This document shows positions 16,957 through 25,784 of a stretch of DNA of 64,000 nt, piece after piece. The stretch is taken from NCBI GenBank assembly GCA_022794015.1, contig JAAWDZ010000011.1:23910-87909 (forward strand), written 5' to 3'. Every line of letters starts with the position of its first letter. The first letter of the stretch is position 1. The translations under genes and the position numbers were made by a program. This DNA comes from Eubacterium sp. GTDB taxonomy: Bacteria; Bacillota; Clostridia; Lachnospirales; Lachnospiraceae. The notes under the pieces were generated by a model. The model worked only from the letters and a program-made list of their open reading frames with translations. It did not search any database and was not told the DNA's origin.

Positions 16957-17631
16957 TTATGACTCAGGCGTCAGATTCAGCTGAAATCCAATACCCCAGA
17001 CGGATGTAATATAATCGGCGCCATTTACATCCTGCAGCTTTTTGCGCAGGTGGCTGATATGAACCTTTAAGGAATTTTCCGTGCAGTCGGGCGTGTCTGT
17101 ACTGAGGCGTTCCAGCATAGTGGATTTAGCAATGACCTGTGTGGGATTTTGCATCAGAAGCTTTAAGATCGCGTATTCTGTGCGGGTCAGTTTTACCGGC
17201 TGTTCTGAAACAGAAACGCTGTGTGAAGCAGTGTCCAGCAAAAGCTCCCCGCACCGTAAAACAGAGGAGGCAGCCGTGCGGGGCTGGGTGCGGAGCCAGA
17301 CAGTGATTCTGGCTAAGAGTTCTCTGGTGTCAAACGGCTTGGTCACGTAATCACACGCTCCGTTTAACAGCAATTCAACTTTTCTGCTGACATCGGTTTT
17401 GGCGCTTAAGACAATGACGGGTGTGTGTTTGATTTCGGGCAGCAGTTCTTCTCCATTTAGTCCGGGAAGCATTAAGTCAAGCAGAATTAAATCCGGCTTC
17501 TGTAAGGAAAGGATAAGGCGCGCTTCCGTACCAGAGTAGGCGCGCAGCGTAGCATAGCCTTCCCTTTGTAAAAGCTCTTCTAACATGTTCCCGATATTTA
17601 CATCATCATCTATAATCATAATGGTATACAT
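16957..17631 (-). CDS. OmpR-family response regulator
   Basis: A 224-residue two-component regulator: receiver domain (about 1-115, acidic IIDDD pocket, phosphorylated Asp in LILLDLMLPG, Lys in VTKPFD) and C-terminal winged helix (about 130-222, LTRTEYAILKLL). ATG 17631 is preferred because AGGTG lies 9 bases upstream; GTG 17643 is the longer alternative. It runs in the same direction as the exporter and kinase genes and is their likely partner, although 780 bp of repeats and gene debris now separate them. Confidence 0.88.
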   Translation of the reverse strand: MYTIMIIDDDVNIGNMLEELLQREGYATLRAYSGTEARLILSLQKPDLILLDLMLPGLNGEELLPEIKHTPVIVLSAKTDVSRKVELLLNGACDYVTKPFDTRELLARITVWLRTQPRTAASSVLRCGELLLDTASHSVSVSEQPVKLTRTEYAILKLLMQNPTQVIAKSTMLERLSTDTPDCTENSLKVHISHLRKKLQDVNGADYITSVWGIGFQLNLTPES

Positions 17632-17646
17632 AATGTCGTTCACCTG

Positions 17647-17739
17647 CCTGTCTGGAATATGGAGTGGTCAGATACTGCAAAGTGGGGTGGCGGCTGTCGG
17701 AACGGCTGCTTTGACAGTGCCGCCTGTATATCAGACAGG
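17647..17739. repeat. Nested inverted repeats between regulator and phosphatase genes
   Basis: An outer 8-bp pair (CCTGTCTG at 17647, CAGACAGG at 17732) encloses an inner stem (GGCGGCTGTC at 17689 with GACAG-GCCGCC at 17713). It overlaps the stop of the phosphatase gene. There is no T-run, so it is a folded read-through or repeat element rather than a standard terminator. Confidence 0.45.
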
Positions 17740-18528
17740 ATAAAATATGGGCTTTCTGTCTTTAAATACAGTATAATATGCAAATCCGGCCTCTTTTAAT
17801 ATTGTGCCTAATTTTGCATAATCATAAGCGACATGCTCCGGCCTGTGAGCGTCTGCTCCGGTCGTCAGGATTTCTCCGCCCAGCTTTCGGTAGCGCTTTA
17901 TAATATCTTCCGTGGGATTTGGATGGGAAAGTCCGTATTTAAAGCCGGCCATATTGATTTCAATGCCTTTGCCTTTTGCAATTAATGTACGCAAAATCTC
18001 ATCAATTACGTCTTTGTATTTTTTGTAAGAATAATTCTGGTTTTTTGACGGGCCGTACCGTACTACATAATCAATATGTCCGTAAATATCAAAATCTTCA
18101 AAGACGGCAAGGTTTTCTAAAATGGACTCAAAATATTCCAGATAAGCCTCGTCTTCTGTTTTCTCTTCGTAAAATTCCGGATAGTAGGGGTCGAATCCAT
18201 GCACGACATGGGAGGAAGCGATCACCTGATCGAAATGATGGTTTTTGGTAAAGGCGGCATACTGTTCCTTTAAATGGGGCTGTAAGCCCAATTCCACGCC
18301 AATGTGGATGGAAAGCTGCTTCTGGTATTTTTCGCGCAGGGCGCAAAGCTCTTTAAAATAGGCATCCGGATCAAAGGAAAACGGAGTCGGTCCTGGATAG
18401 TCCCAGTCGATATGATCAGTAAAGCAAACGCCGTCCAGTTTTTTTTGAATTGCTGACAGGATCATAGCTTCCGGTTTGGCAGTGCTGTCGCCGGAAAATT
18501 TGCAGTGCATATGCGTATCCCAGTACAT
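17731..18528 (-). CDS. hisJ: PHP-family histidinol-phosphatase (HisJ-like)
   Basis: A 265-residue PHP-domain phosphoesterase. Metal-binding motifs include THMHCKFSGDS at the N-terminus, CFTDHIDW, ASSHVVHG and a late GADAHRPEH. HisJ proteins release histidinol from histidinol-phosphate in histidine synthesis; no other his genes are near, so the physiological substrate is inferred from family only. Its start overlaps the stop of the HAD gene by one base (ATGA), so the two phosphatases are co-translated. Confidence 0.85.
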   Translation of the reverse strand: MYWDTHMHCKFSGDSTAKPEAMILSAIQKKLDGVCFTDHIDWDYPGPTPFSFDPDAYFKELCALREKYQKQLSIHIGVELGLQPHLKEQYAAFTKNHHFDQVIASSHVVHGFDPYYPEFYEEKTEDEAYLEYFESILENLAVFEDFDIYGHIDYVVRYGPSKNQNYSYKKYKDVIDEILRTLIAKGKGIEINMAGFKYGLSHPNPTEDIIKRYRKLGGEILTTGADAHRPEHVAYDYAKLGTILKEAGFAYYTVFKDRKPIFYPV

Positions 18529-19394
18529 CAGTTTTCATCCTCCTTTCCGGAAGTATTGGCAAACCTGGCGATGGCATGACCAACACCGTCTTCGTTGCAG
18601 GAAGAGGTCACATAGTCGCATATATCCTTTACCGAATGATCTGCATTTTCCATGGCAACCGAAAGACCTGCAGCTTTTAAGATATCCAGGTCATTTTCGC
18701 TGTCACCGCACGCCATGGAAGTTTCTACCGGGATTCCAAGATAATTACAGAGGAACAGAAGCCCTTTTGCTTTGGAAACGCCGGCTTTGGTAAATTCTAA
18801 ATTCATGTATCCGCCGCATACGACATTGATTTCCGGACGGCTGGACAGGTAATTATGGGTTGTCTGGCGGCTGATAAAAGTACCGTCAGGATTCTGCTCA
18901 AAGTTCATCGTTACTTTCTGGACGGTTGCCTGTTTTTCAAGGATATAATCTGTAATATTCTCTACCTGCCTGCGGGTTGCTCTTATATATTTCTTCAGCG
19001 ATTTGGGCAGAATGAGTGAGTTATCTATAATATGCAAGGCAGAAGCTTGTGTATAGGCAATTCCCTGGATAAAAACGTCGATTTGCTGATGTCTGGAGGG
19101 CAGATGTGTCAGAATATCTGTGGACAGATCGGGTGAAAGTCCGTTTTCATATAAACACAAACCGTCTGCAATCCGGTATACGGCTGCGCCGTTGGTGGTG
19201 ATAGCATATGAAATGCCCAGCTCCAGAGCTTCTTTTGCAGGGATACCTGTGAGGGGACGGCCGCTGGAAATGACGACGGAAATGCCGCGGTTTACGGCAG
19301 ATCGGATCTGACTTTTGGTGTAAGGGGTAATTTCACCGGTGTCAGAAAGAAGCGTACCGTCTAAGTCCAGGGCGATTAATTTAGGTGTGAACAT
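18528..19394 (-). CDS. Cof-type HAD sugar-phosphate phosphatase
   Basis: A 288-residue HAD-superfamily hydrolase of the Cof/YwpJ type. Motif I is ALDLDGTLLSD, motif II has ISSGRP, and motifs III/IV are in KAKGLLFLC and GDSENDLDILKAAG; the large C2 cap sits between. Such enzymes dephosphorylate sugar phosphates, FMN or related metabolites. ATG 19394 follows AAGGAGG. It is the first gene of a two-gene unit with the PHP phosphatase. Confidence 0.87.
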   Translation of the reverse strand: MFTPKLIALDLDGTLLSDTGEITPYTKSQIRSAVNRGISVVISSGRPLTGIPAKEALELGISYAITTNGAAVYRIADGLCLYENGLSPDLSTDILTHLPSRHQQIDVFIQGIAYTQASALHIIDNSLILPKSLKKYIRATRRQVENITDYILEKQATVQKVTMNFEQNPDGTFISRQTTHNYLSSRPEINVVCGGYMNLEFTKAGVSKAKGLLFLCNYLGIPVETSMACGDSENDLDILKAAGLSVAMENADHSVKDICDYVTSSCNEDGVGHAIARFANTSGKEDEN

Positions 19395-19723
19395 GTGGTC
19401 CTCCTTGTGAATGTGGATTGTTCTGGAGGGAGTATAGCATAAAACATTGTGGAATGAAAGAGGGGGGTACTGTTCCGCGAGGTGTTTTCATGCATTTTGT
19501 GTGGAAATGCCAGGTTTTTGAGCGCCAAATCGCATTTTTTTGCAATATCTGTGCATCGCAGAGCATGTTTTTGGCCACGCAGTGGACAGTTACATGTGAT
19601 TCAATATTTTTTGAAATATTCATAACGAAGGGCTTGTTTTTTTAGAAAAAATTGGTTAAAATAGATTCAGGTCGGGTGAATAGCCCCAAAATATAATTTT
19701 AATATTCTAGGAGGAATTGAGAC
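19395..19723. other. Intergenic region before gapA
   Basis: About 330 bp between divergent genes. The right third holds the gapA promoter and ribosome binding site. The rest is AT-rich with a short AATATT dyad near 19605-19622. A plus-strand frame at 19418-19645 has no ribosome binding site or domain and is not called. Confidence 0.45.
19634..19662 (+). promoter_or_regulatory. Probable gapA promoter
   Basis: TTGTTT (19634-19639) and TAAAAT (19657-19662) are spaced by 17 bp, followed by a 55-nt leader and an AGGAGG ribosome binding site before gapA. Confidence 0.5.
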
Positions 19724-20740
19724 ATGGCAGTAAGAGTAGCAATTAATGGTTTTGGCCGTATCGGCCGTCTTGCTTTCAGGCAGATGTTTGGAGCAGAAGG
19801 ATATGAAGTAGTAGCAATCAACGATTTGACAAGCCCGAAGATGTTGGCACACCTGTTGAAATATGACTCTTCCCAGGGAAAATACGAACTGGCAGACAAG
19901 GTTACAGCAGGTGAAGATTCCATCACAGTTGACGGCCAGGAAATCAAGATTTACGCATTCCCGGATGCAAACAACTGCCCATGGGGTGAATTAAAGGTTG
20001 ACGTTGTATTAGAGTGCTCCGGCTTCTACACCAGCAAAGCGAAAGCAGAAGCTCACATCAACGCTGGCGCACGTAAAGTCGTTATCTCTGCTCCGGCAGG
20101 AAATGACCTTCCGACAATCGTTTATAACACCAACCATGAGACATTGAAAGCAGAAGATACCATCATTTCCGCAGCTTCCTGCACCACAAACTGCTTAGCT
20201 CCTATGGCTGACGCATTGAACAAATATGCACCGATCCAGTCCGGTATCATGGTTACCATCCACGCATACACAGGCGATCAGATGACCCTTGACGGACCAC
20301 AGAGAAAAGGCGACTTGAGAAGATCCCGTGCAGCAGCAGTGAATATCGTTCCGAACAGCACAGGCGCTGCAAAGGCAATCGGACTTGTTATTCCGGAATT
20401 AAACGGCAAATTAATCGGTTCCGCACAGCGTGTTCCGACACCGACAGGTTCCACCACTATCTTAACAGCAGTTGTAAACAAAGCTGATGTTACTGTAGAA
20501 GGCATCAACGCAGCTATGAAAGCAGCAGCAAATGAATCCTTCGGTTACAATGAGGATGAAATTGTTTCTTCCGATATCGTTGGAATGCGTTACGGTTCAT
20601 TATTTGATGCTACACAGACCATGGTTAGCAAGGTTTCCGATGATTTGTATGAAGTTCAGGTTATTTCATGGTATGACAATGAGAACAGCTACACATCTCA
20701 GATGGTTCGTACAATCAAATACTTCTCAGAGTTAGCATAA
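19724..20740 (+). CDS. gapA: Glyceraldehyde-3-phosphate dehydrogenase, type I
   Basis: A 338-residue glycolytic enzyme that oxidises glyceraldehyde-3-phosphate to 1,3-bisphosphoglycerate with NAD. The Rossmann motif INGFGRIGR is at the N-terminus, the catalytic Cys is in [12 protein letters not shown], and the catalytic domain ends with [16 protein letters not shown] precedes ATG 19724. It heads the cluster gapA-pgk-tpiA; a terminator and structured gap before pgk suggest gapA is transcribed at a higher level than the rest. Codon use is visibly biased to preferred codons, as expected for an abundant protein. Confidence 0.97.
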   Translation: MAVRVAINGFGRIGRLAFRQMFGAEGYEVVAINDLTSPKMLAHLLKYDSSQGKYELADKVTAGEDSITVDGQEIKIYAFPDANNCPWGELKVDVVLECSGFYTSKAKAEAHINAGARKVVISAPAGNDLPTIVYNTNHETLKAEDTIISAASCTTNCLAPMADALNKYAPIQSGIMVTIHAYTGDQMTLDGPQRKGDLRRSRAAAVNIVPNSTGAAKAIGLVIPELNGKLIGSAQRVPTPTGSTTILTAVVNKADVTVEGINAAMKAAANESFGYNEDEIVSSDIVGMRYGSLFDATQTMVSKVSDDLYEVQVISWYDNENSYTSQMVRTIKYFSELA

Positions 20741-20801
20741 TCTCTGGTTACCCGCGTACGGCAGTGTTACCGTTTATACCTCGCGGGTTAAGACTCACAA
20801 A

Positions 20802-20832
20802 GGGTCCGGTCTGTATGGACCGGGCCCTTTTT
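20802..20832 (+). terminator. Terminator or attenuator between gapA and pgk
   Basis: A 10-bp GC-rich stem (20802-20811 with 20818-20827, one G-T pair) and T5 form a typical intrinsic terminator. An upstream pair (ACCCGCG at 20750, CGCGGGT at 20782) forms another hairpin. With pgk only 90 bp further on, partial termination probably lowers pgk-tpiA expression relative to gapA. Confidence 0.8.
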
Positions 20833-20921
20833 AAATGGCAGGACTGCTTTGCAGTATAAGCCACAGGAAAGACCCTTTGGGTAGGATTTTATCAAAGATA
20901 ATCAGGAGGAGGACATTACTC

Positions 20922-22145
20922 ATGTCATTAAACAAAAAATCAGTAGACGACATTCATGTAGCAGGCAAACGCGTCCTGGTAAGGTGCGATTTCAATGTAC
21001 CGTTAAAAGAAGGAAAAATCACAGATGAAACACGTATCAACGCAGCGCTTCCGACCATCCAGAAATTAATAAACGACGGCGGCAGGGTAATTCTCTGCTC
21101 CCATCTCGGCAAGGTAAAGAATGGCCCGAACGAAGGCGAATCTTTAGCGCCGGTTGCAGCAAGGCTGACAGAGAAACTTGGCAAAGAGGTTGTTTTCGTG
21201 TCCGATTACAACGTAACCGGCGAAGCAGCAACCAAGGCAGTAGCCGATATGAAGGACGGCGACGTTGTGCTTTTGCAGAATACCCGTTTCCGCGGTGCAG
21301 AAGAGACGAAAAACGGCGAAGCGTTCAGTCAGGAATTAGCAGATCTGGCAGACGTATATGTATGTGACGCGTTCGGTTCCTCTCACAGGGCGCATGCTTC
21401 AGTTGCAGGTGTTACAAAATGCATTACTGCAAAAGGCGGCGAGAATGCAGTCGGCTATCTGATGCAGAAAGAAATTGATTTCCTCGGCAATGCCGTAGAA
21501 AATCCGGTAAGGCCGTTTGTTGCTATTTTAGGCGGCGCAAAAGTTGCAGACAAGTTAAACGTTATCTCCAATCTGTTGGAGAAATGCGATACATTAATTA
21601 TCGGCGGCGGTATGGCATATACCTTCTTAAAAGCAAAAGGCTATGAAATCGGCAATTCCTTAGTAGACGACAGCAAGATCGATTACTGTAAGGAAATGAT
21701 CGAGAAAGCAGAGAAGCTTGGCAAGAAGTTACTGCTTCCGGTAGACTCCGTAACCGTTGCTGCATTCCCGAACCCGATCGATGCAAAGGTAGAGATAGAG
21801 ATCTGTGCGGTGGAAGATATGCCGGCTGACAGAGAAGGCTGTGATATCGGACCGAAAACTCAGGAGATGTACGCAGAGGCAGTTAAGACTGCAAAGACCG
21901 TTGTATGGAACGGGCCAATGGGCGTATTCGAAAACCCGATTCTTGCAGAAGGTACAATTGCCGTAGCAAAAGCACTTGCAGAAACAGACGCAACAACTAT
22001 TATCGGCGGCGGCGATTCCGCAGCAGCTGTAAACCAGCTTGGATTCGGCGATAAGATGAGCCATATATCCACTGGCGGCGGCGCTTCCTTAGAATTCTTA
22101 GAGGGCAAAGAGCTCCCAGGCGTAGTAGCTGCAGACGATAAGTAA
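20922..22145 (+). CDS. pgk: Phosphoglycerate kinase
   Basis: A 407-residue two-domain enzyme transferring phosphate from 1,3-bisphosphoglycerate to ADP. The N-terminal substrate motif [11 protein letters not shown] and the C-terminal nucleotide-binding GGGDSAAAV with [13 protein letters not shown] are intact. ATG 20922 is preferred because AGGAGGAGG lies just upstream; an in-frame codon at 20835 would add an unrelated leader. It is followed 44 bp later by tpiA in the same operon. Confidence 0.97.
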   Translation: MSLNKKSVDDIHVAGKRVLVRCDFNVPLKEGKITDETRINAALPTIQKLINDGGRVILCSHLGKVKNGPNEGESLAPVAARLTEKLGKEVVFVSDYNVTGEAATKAVADMKDGDVVLLQNTRFRGAEETKNGEAFSQELADLADVYVCDAFGSSHRAHASVAGVTKCITAKGGENAVGYLMQKEIDFLGNAVENPVRPFVAILGGAKVADKLNVISNLLEKCDTLIIGGGMAYTFLKAKGYEIGNSLVDDSKIDYCKEMIEKAEKLGKKLLLPVDSVTVAAFPNPIDAKVEIEICAVEDMPADREGCDIGPKTQEMYAEAVKTAKTVVWNGPMGVFENPILAEGTIAVAKALAETDATTIIGGGDSAAAVNQLGFGDKMSHISTGGGASLEFLEGKELPGVVAADDK

Positions 22146-22189
22146 GGCACTTCGAAGGCGAAAAAAATTATAAAAGGAGAACAGAGAAA

Positions 22190-22939
22190 ATGGCAAGAAA
22201 GAAAATCATTGCTGGAAACTGGAAGATGAACAAAACTCCCAGCGAGGCAGTTGCATTAGTAAAAGAGTTAATCCCATTGGTAGCAAATGACGAGGCAGAT
22301 GTTGTATTCTGCGTACCGGCGATTGATATTATTCCGGCAATGGAAGCAGCAAAGGGCACCAATATTCAGATTGGCGCTGAGAATATGTATTACGAAGAGA
22401 GCGGCGCATATACTGGAGAAATCGCTCCGGCTATGCTCGTAGATGCAGGCGTAAAATACGTTATTATCGGACATTCCGAGAGACGCGAATATTTTGCAGA
22501 GACAGATGAAACGGTAAATAAGAAGGTATTAAAAGCTTTCGAGCATAATATTACACCTATCATTTGCTGCGGCGAATCCCTGACACAGCGGAAACAGGGT
22601 ATTTACATTGACTGGATCCGTATGCAGATTAAGATTGCATTCCAGAACGTAACGGCAGATCAGGCTAAGACGGCTGTAATCGCTTACGAGCCAATCTGGG
22701 CAATCGGTACAGGCGAAACAGCTACTTCCGATCAGGCAGAAGAGGTTTGCCTGGCAATTCGTAACTGCATCAAAGAGGTGTATGACGAGGCTACTGCAGA
22801 AGCAATCCGTATTCAGTACGGCGGTTCTGTAAATGCGGGCAATGCAGCAGAGCTGTTTGGAAAACCGGATATTGACGGCGGCTTAGTTGGCGGGGCGTCT
22901 TTGAAAGCTGATTTTGGTAAGATTGTAAACTACAAATAG
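22190..22939 (+). CDS. tpiA: Triosephosphate isomerase
   Basis: A 249-residue TIM barrel that interconverts dihydroxyacetone phosphate and glyceraldehyde-3-phosphate. It has GNWKMNKT with the catalytic Lys, IIGHSERRE with the catalytic His, and [11 protein letters not shown] with the catalytic Glu and loop 6. AAAGGAG precedes ATG 22190. It ends the glycolytic cluster; gpmI, often next in related genomes, is instead at 36 kb. Confidence 0.97.
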   Translation: MARKKIIAGNWKMNKTPSEAVALVKELIPLVANDEADVVFCVPAIDIIPAMEAAKGTNIQIGAENMYYEESGAYTGEIAPAMLVDAGVKYVIIGHSERREYFAETDETVNKKVLKAFEHNITPIICCGESLTQRKQGIYIDWIRMQIKIAFQNVTADQAKTAVIAYEPIWAIGTGETATSDQAEEVCLAIRNCIKEVYDEATAEAIRIQYGGSVNAGNAAELFGKPDIDGGLVGGASLKADFGKIVNYK

Positions 22940-22969
22940 AAATGCGGTAGTTTAAAAAAGCGATATAAT

Positions 22970-23009
22970 AAGGGTATCAAGGGAGGAAAATCCTTTGGTA
23001 TCCTTTTTT
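22970..23009 (+). terminator. Terminator after tpiA
   Basis: An 11-bp stem (22970-22980 with 22995-23005, G-T pairs allowed) continues into a T-run ending at 23009. Confidence 0.8.
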
Positions 23010-23054
23010 ATGTTTTGGGATATTGTAGGGGGACAAACAGGATGAGGCGGGTAT

Positions 23055-23086
23055 ATGATGTATCCCCTCCCTGGCGGATACATCAT
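23055..23086. repeat. Dispersed intergenic repeat, copy 2, with perfect inverted repeat
   Basis: ATGATGTATCC (23055-23065) and GGATACATCAT (23076-23086) form a perfect 11-bp stem around a 10-nt loop. The first 21 bases are identical to 16379-16399. It lies between the tpiA terminator and the MATE gene, so it may fold in the MATE leader. Confidence 0.7.
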
Positions 23087-23232
23087 TCCTCTCCAAATCC
23101 AAAAAAATTTTCACGCACTATAATTGATAAAAATATTGAAATCTTCCAATCTTTTGTAATATAATAGAAAACCAGGCGAAATTTGCCATGGTAAGGAAGT
23201 TCTATGCTAAATAAAAGAAAGAAGGGGTTCAC

Positions 23233-24585
23233 ATGGGAAGTCGTATGGATATGATAAACGGTTCATTGGGAGATAAGATTATCAAATATGCAATACCGCT
23301 TGCTGTGACAGGTGTGTTACAGCAGTTGTTTAATGCAGCAGATCTGGCAGTGGTCGGACACTTTTCCGGTAAGGAGGCTATGGCGGCGGTGGGAAGCAAC
23401 GCTCCTGTCATAGGTCTTTTGGTCAATCTTTTTGTCGGGATTTCTCTGGGGAGCAATGTTATGATTGCAAAATCTATTGGTCAGGGAGATAACGGGAAAA
23501 TTTCAAAGACAGTACATACATCGGTGATTGTGGCTTTGTTCGGAGGGTTGTTCCTTACAGTGCTGGGTGAGTTATTGGCTCCTGGAGCTGTAAAAATGCT
23601 GGATGTTCCAGGAGAGGTATATCCGTTGGCAGTTAAATATTTGCGGATCTATCTGGCAGGGATGCCGGTGATTTTGCTTTATAACTTTGAAGCGGCAATT
23701 TTCCGAAGCTGTGGAAACACTCAGACGCCGTTGGTTGCTCTGGTGGTTTCCGGTATTTTGAATGTTATCCTCAACCTGTTTTTTGTCCGGGGATTGGGGA
23801 TGGATGTGGATGGAGTTGCCACAGCAACCGTGATTTCCAATCTTGTCAGTTCGGCAATTTTGTTTGCGGCATTGGTAAAGACGGAACTGGCCATTCAAAT
23901 CAATCCACGAAAGCTGCGGGTACATTGGGATGTATTGGGGCAGATTCTGAAAATTGGGGTTCCTGCGGGCATACAGGGAATGATTTTTTCATTTGCGAAT
24001 ATCATTGTCCAGTCGGCAGTTAACAGTCTGGGTACGACAGTCATGGCAGCATCTTCGGCGGCCTTTAATCTGGAAATTTTTTCCTATTATATTATGAACT
24101 CTTTTGGTCAGGCGTGTACGACATTTACAGGACAGAATTACGGGGCCGGGAAGGGTGACCGCTGCCGGAAAGCGTTGAAGCTCTGTTTGCTGCAGAGTGC
24201 AGTGAGTACTGCGGCAGTCAGCTGCCTGATCCTGCTGTTTAGCCGGCCTCTGCTAAGTATTTTTAATACCGATCCGGATGTAATTGCAGCAGGACGGATT
24301 CGACTGGAATATATTTTCTTTGCGTATTTGTTCAGCTTTGCGCAGGAAGTGCTGTCCGGCTATTTGAGAGGCTTTGGCGTTTCCTTTATTCCGGCGGCCT
24401 GCTCGGTAATCGGCATCTGCGGCGTGCGGCTCACATGGATTTTTACCGTGTTTAGTCAGAAGCCGTCCTTTGCAACCATTATGCAGGTATATCCGCTGAG
24501 CCTGGGAATCACGGCGGCGGTCATTCTGACAGTAACGCTGTTTGTAAAACCATCGAAAAGATATATCGTACATCCAGAACTATAA
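23233..24585 (+). CDS. MATE-family efflux transporter
   Basis: A 450-residue multidrug and toxin extrusion protein with about twelve membrane helices in two homologous halves; the N-terminal half has NAADLAVVGHFSG and the segment around FRSCGNTQTPL, and the second half has GQNYGAGKGDR. These exporters use Na+ or H+ gradients to expel cationic compounds. GAAGGGG precedes ATG 23233. Its 3' end overlaps by 6 bp the end of a converging LysR gene that appears frameshifted. Substrate unknown. Confidence 0.92.
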   Translation: MGSRMDMINGSLGDKIIKYAIPLAVTGVLQQLFNAADLAVVGHFSGKEAMAAVGSNAPVIGLLVNLFVGISLGSNVMIAKSIGQGDNGKISKTVHTSVIVALFGGLFLTVLGELLAPGAVKMLDVPGEVYPLAVKYLRIYLAGMPVILLYNFEAAIFRSCGNTQTPLVALVVSGILNVILNLFFVRGLGMDVDGVATATVISNLVSSAILFAALVKTELAIQINPRKLRVHWDVLGQILKIGVPAGIQGMIFSFANIIVQSAVNSLGTTVMAASSAAFNLEIFSYYIMNSFGQACTTFTGQNYGAGKGDRCRKALKLCLLQSAVSTAAVSCLILLFSRPLLSIFNTDPDVIAAGRIRLEYIFFAYLFSFAQEVLSGYLRGFGVSFIPAACSVIGICGVRLTWIFTVFSQKPSFATIMQVYPLSLGITAAVILTVTLFVKPSKRYIVHPEL

Positions 24586-25507
24586 AAGCAGGTTTGCCTT
24601 TGAAATATTGCCTGATTTTGAACAATGCCCTCTTGCATTTTCTAAAAAAATTTCTGCAGCCTTTGAAAGCGGCTGGCGACGCTTCCATACCAAATGATAT
24701 GTGATTTCCCCGGCATAAGACACTGGTTTGAAAGATATGCTGCGATCTGTTTTTACATGAATGAAACTGGGGGACAATGCGCAGGCTAATCCTTTTTTTA
24801 CAAATGGGAATATGCTGTAATCCATATTGCAGGACGCGAAGATATTCAGATTCTGCAAATCTTCACTCATCCATTCCGAAAGGAGTTTTTGCAGGTAAGG
24901 GTTTTGAGGGATAATCAAAGGAAAGGCTTTTAAATCCTCTGGCCCGATGCCTGTGTTTGCGGTCAGGGGATGATCTGCTGACATTAGTATGCCCCAGGTG
25001 GCGGTAAAAGGAAGCGTCAGTTGGGAATATTTTAAAGGGCTAAAATTTTGGGGGGGGGGAGGGGATGGCAAGCAGTCCAAAGTCCAGCATACCTGTTTCT
25101 AATTGTGTTAAGATGTCGGGAATAGCGCCTGTTTGAAAATGATACCGTATATCAGGGTATTCCGATTGGGTATGGTCTGTAATTTCAGCAATAGCATCCA
25201 TTGATACCAGATCCGCTGCGCCAATGGAAATCTTTCCACTGATCTTTTTCCCTTCACCGGAAAGTTCACGTTCTGTTTCTTCTATCAGGGATATAATCTC
25301 TTTTGCTCTCTTTTTCAGTAACTTCCCTTTGTCTGTAAGAAAGATTTTTCTTTTGCCGCGAATAAGCAGCTTTGTCCCAAGCTCCTGCTCTAAGTTTATC
25401 ATCTGTTTGGAAAGGGAAGGCTGGGCAATGTGCAGGGCTTTTGCTGCTCGTGTAATATTCCCCTCTTTTGCAATTGCTAAAAAATATTTTAATACACGTA
25501 TATCCAT
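24580..25507 (-). pseudogene. LysR-family regulator split by a G10 tract (frameshift or phase-variable)
   Basis: Two minus-strand frames together make one LysR protein. The first (25507 down to about 25040, starting MDIRVLKYFLAIAKEGNITR) has the N-terminal helix-turn-helix and the start of the effector domain. The second (about 25080 down to 24580) has the rest of the effector domain. They join at a run of ten C on the coding strand (25050-25059). With nine C the frame is continuous and gives about 308 residues, a normal LysR length. With ten, translation stops soon after the tract (ending PPPKF). Both halves look otherwise undamaged, so slipped-strand phase variation or a sequencing error fits better than old decay. 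Target genes unknown. Confidence 0.8.
25050..25059. repeat. G10 homopolymer tract inside the LysR gene
   Basis: Ten consecutive G on the plus strand (C on the coding strand), followed by A and four more G. Tracts of this length are prone to slippage. The frame arithmetic shows that tract lengths divisible by three keep the LysR reading frame open; ten closes it. Confidence 0.9.
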
Positions 25508-25624
25508 AAAGAGCCTCCTTTTTCAGGTATGTATGAGTTATTTTTATAGTCAGTTATATATTATAGCATTTTTTTCATAGATGTAAACTATAGGATGTTG
25601 TATGCTATCATAGGTTATAAGTCT

Positions 25625-25654
25625 TTGAAGCGGCAGATTATTTTATGATACAAT
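25625..25654 (+). promoter_or_regulatory. Possible promoter of the GH3 gene
   Basis: TTGAAG (25625-25630) and TACAAT (25649-25654) are 18 bp apart in the 277-bp gap between the divergent LysR and GH3 genes, leaving a leader of about 120 nt. Confidence 0.4.
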
Positions 25655-25784
25655 ATGAAAATAGGAATTAAATACGATCTGTATTGCAGAAATGCGGCAT
25701 TTACAGTGCAGATGGATAAGAAAGAGAGGAGAATGAGCCGCAGAAAAATGTATTCATATACTGAATAGAGGAGGAGAAATAAGA

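Noticed and set aside
19418..19645. Plus-strand open frame before gapA
   Set aside because: No ribosome binding site, no domain, and it overlaps the gapA promoter.
25040..25507. N-terminal LysR fragment as a complete stand-alone gene
   Set aside because: It stops directly after a homopolymer tract, and the matching effector-domain remainder follows in another frame.
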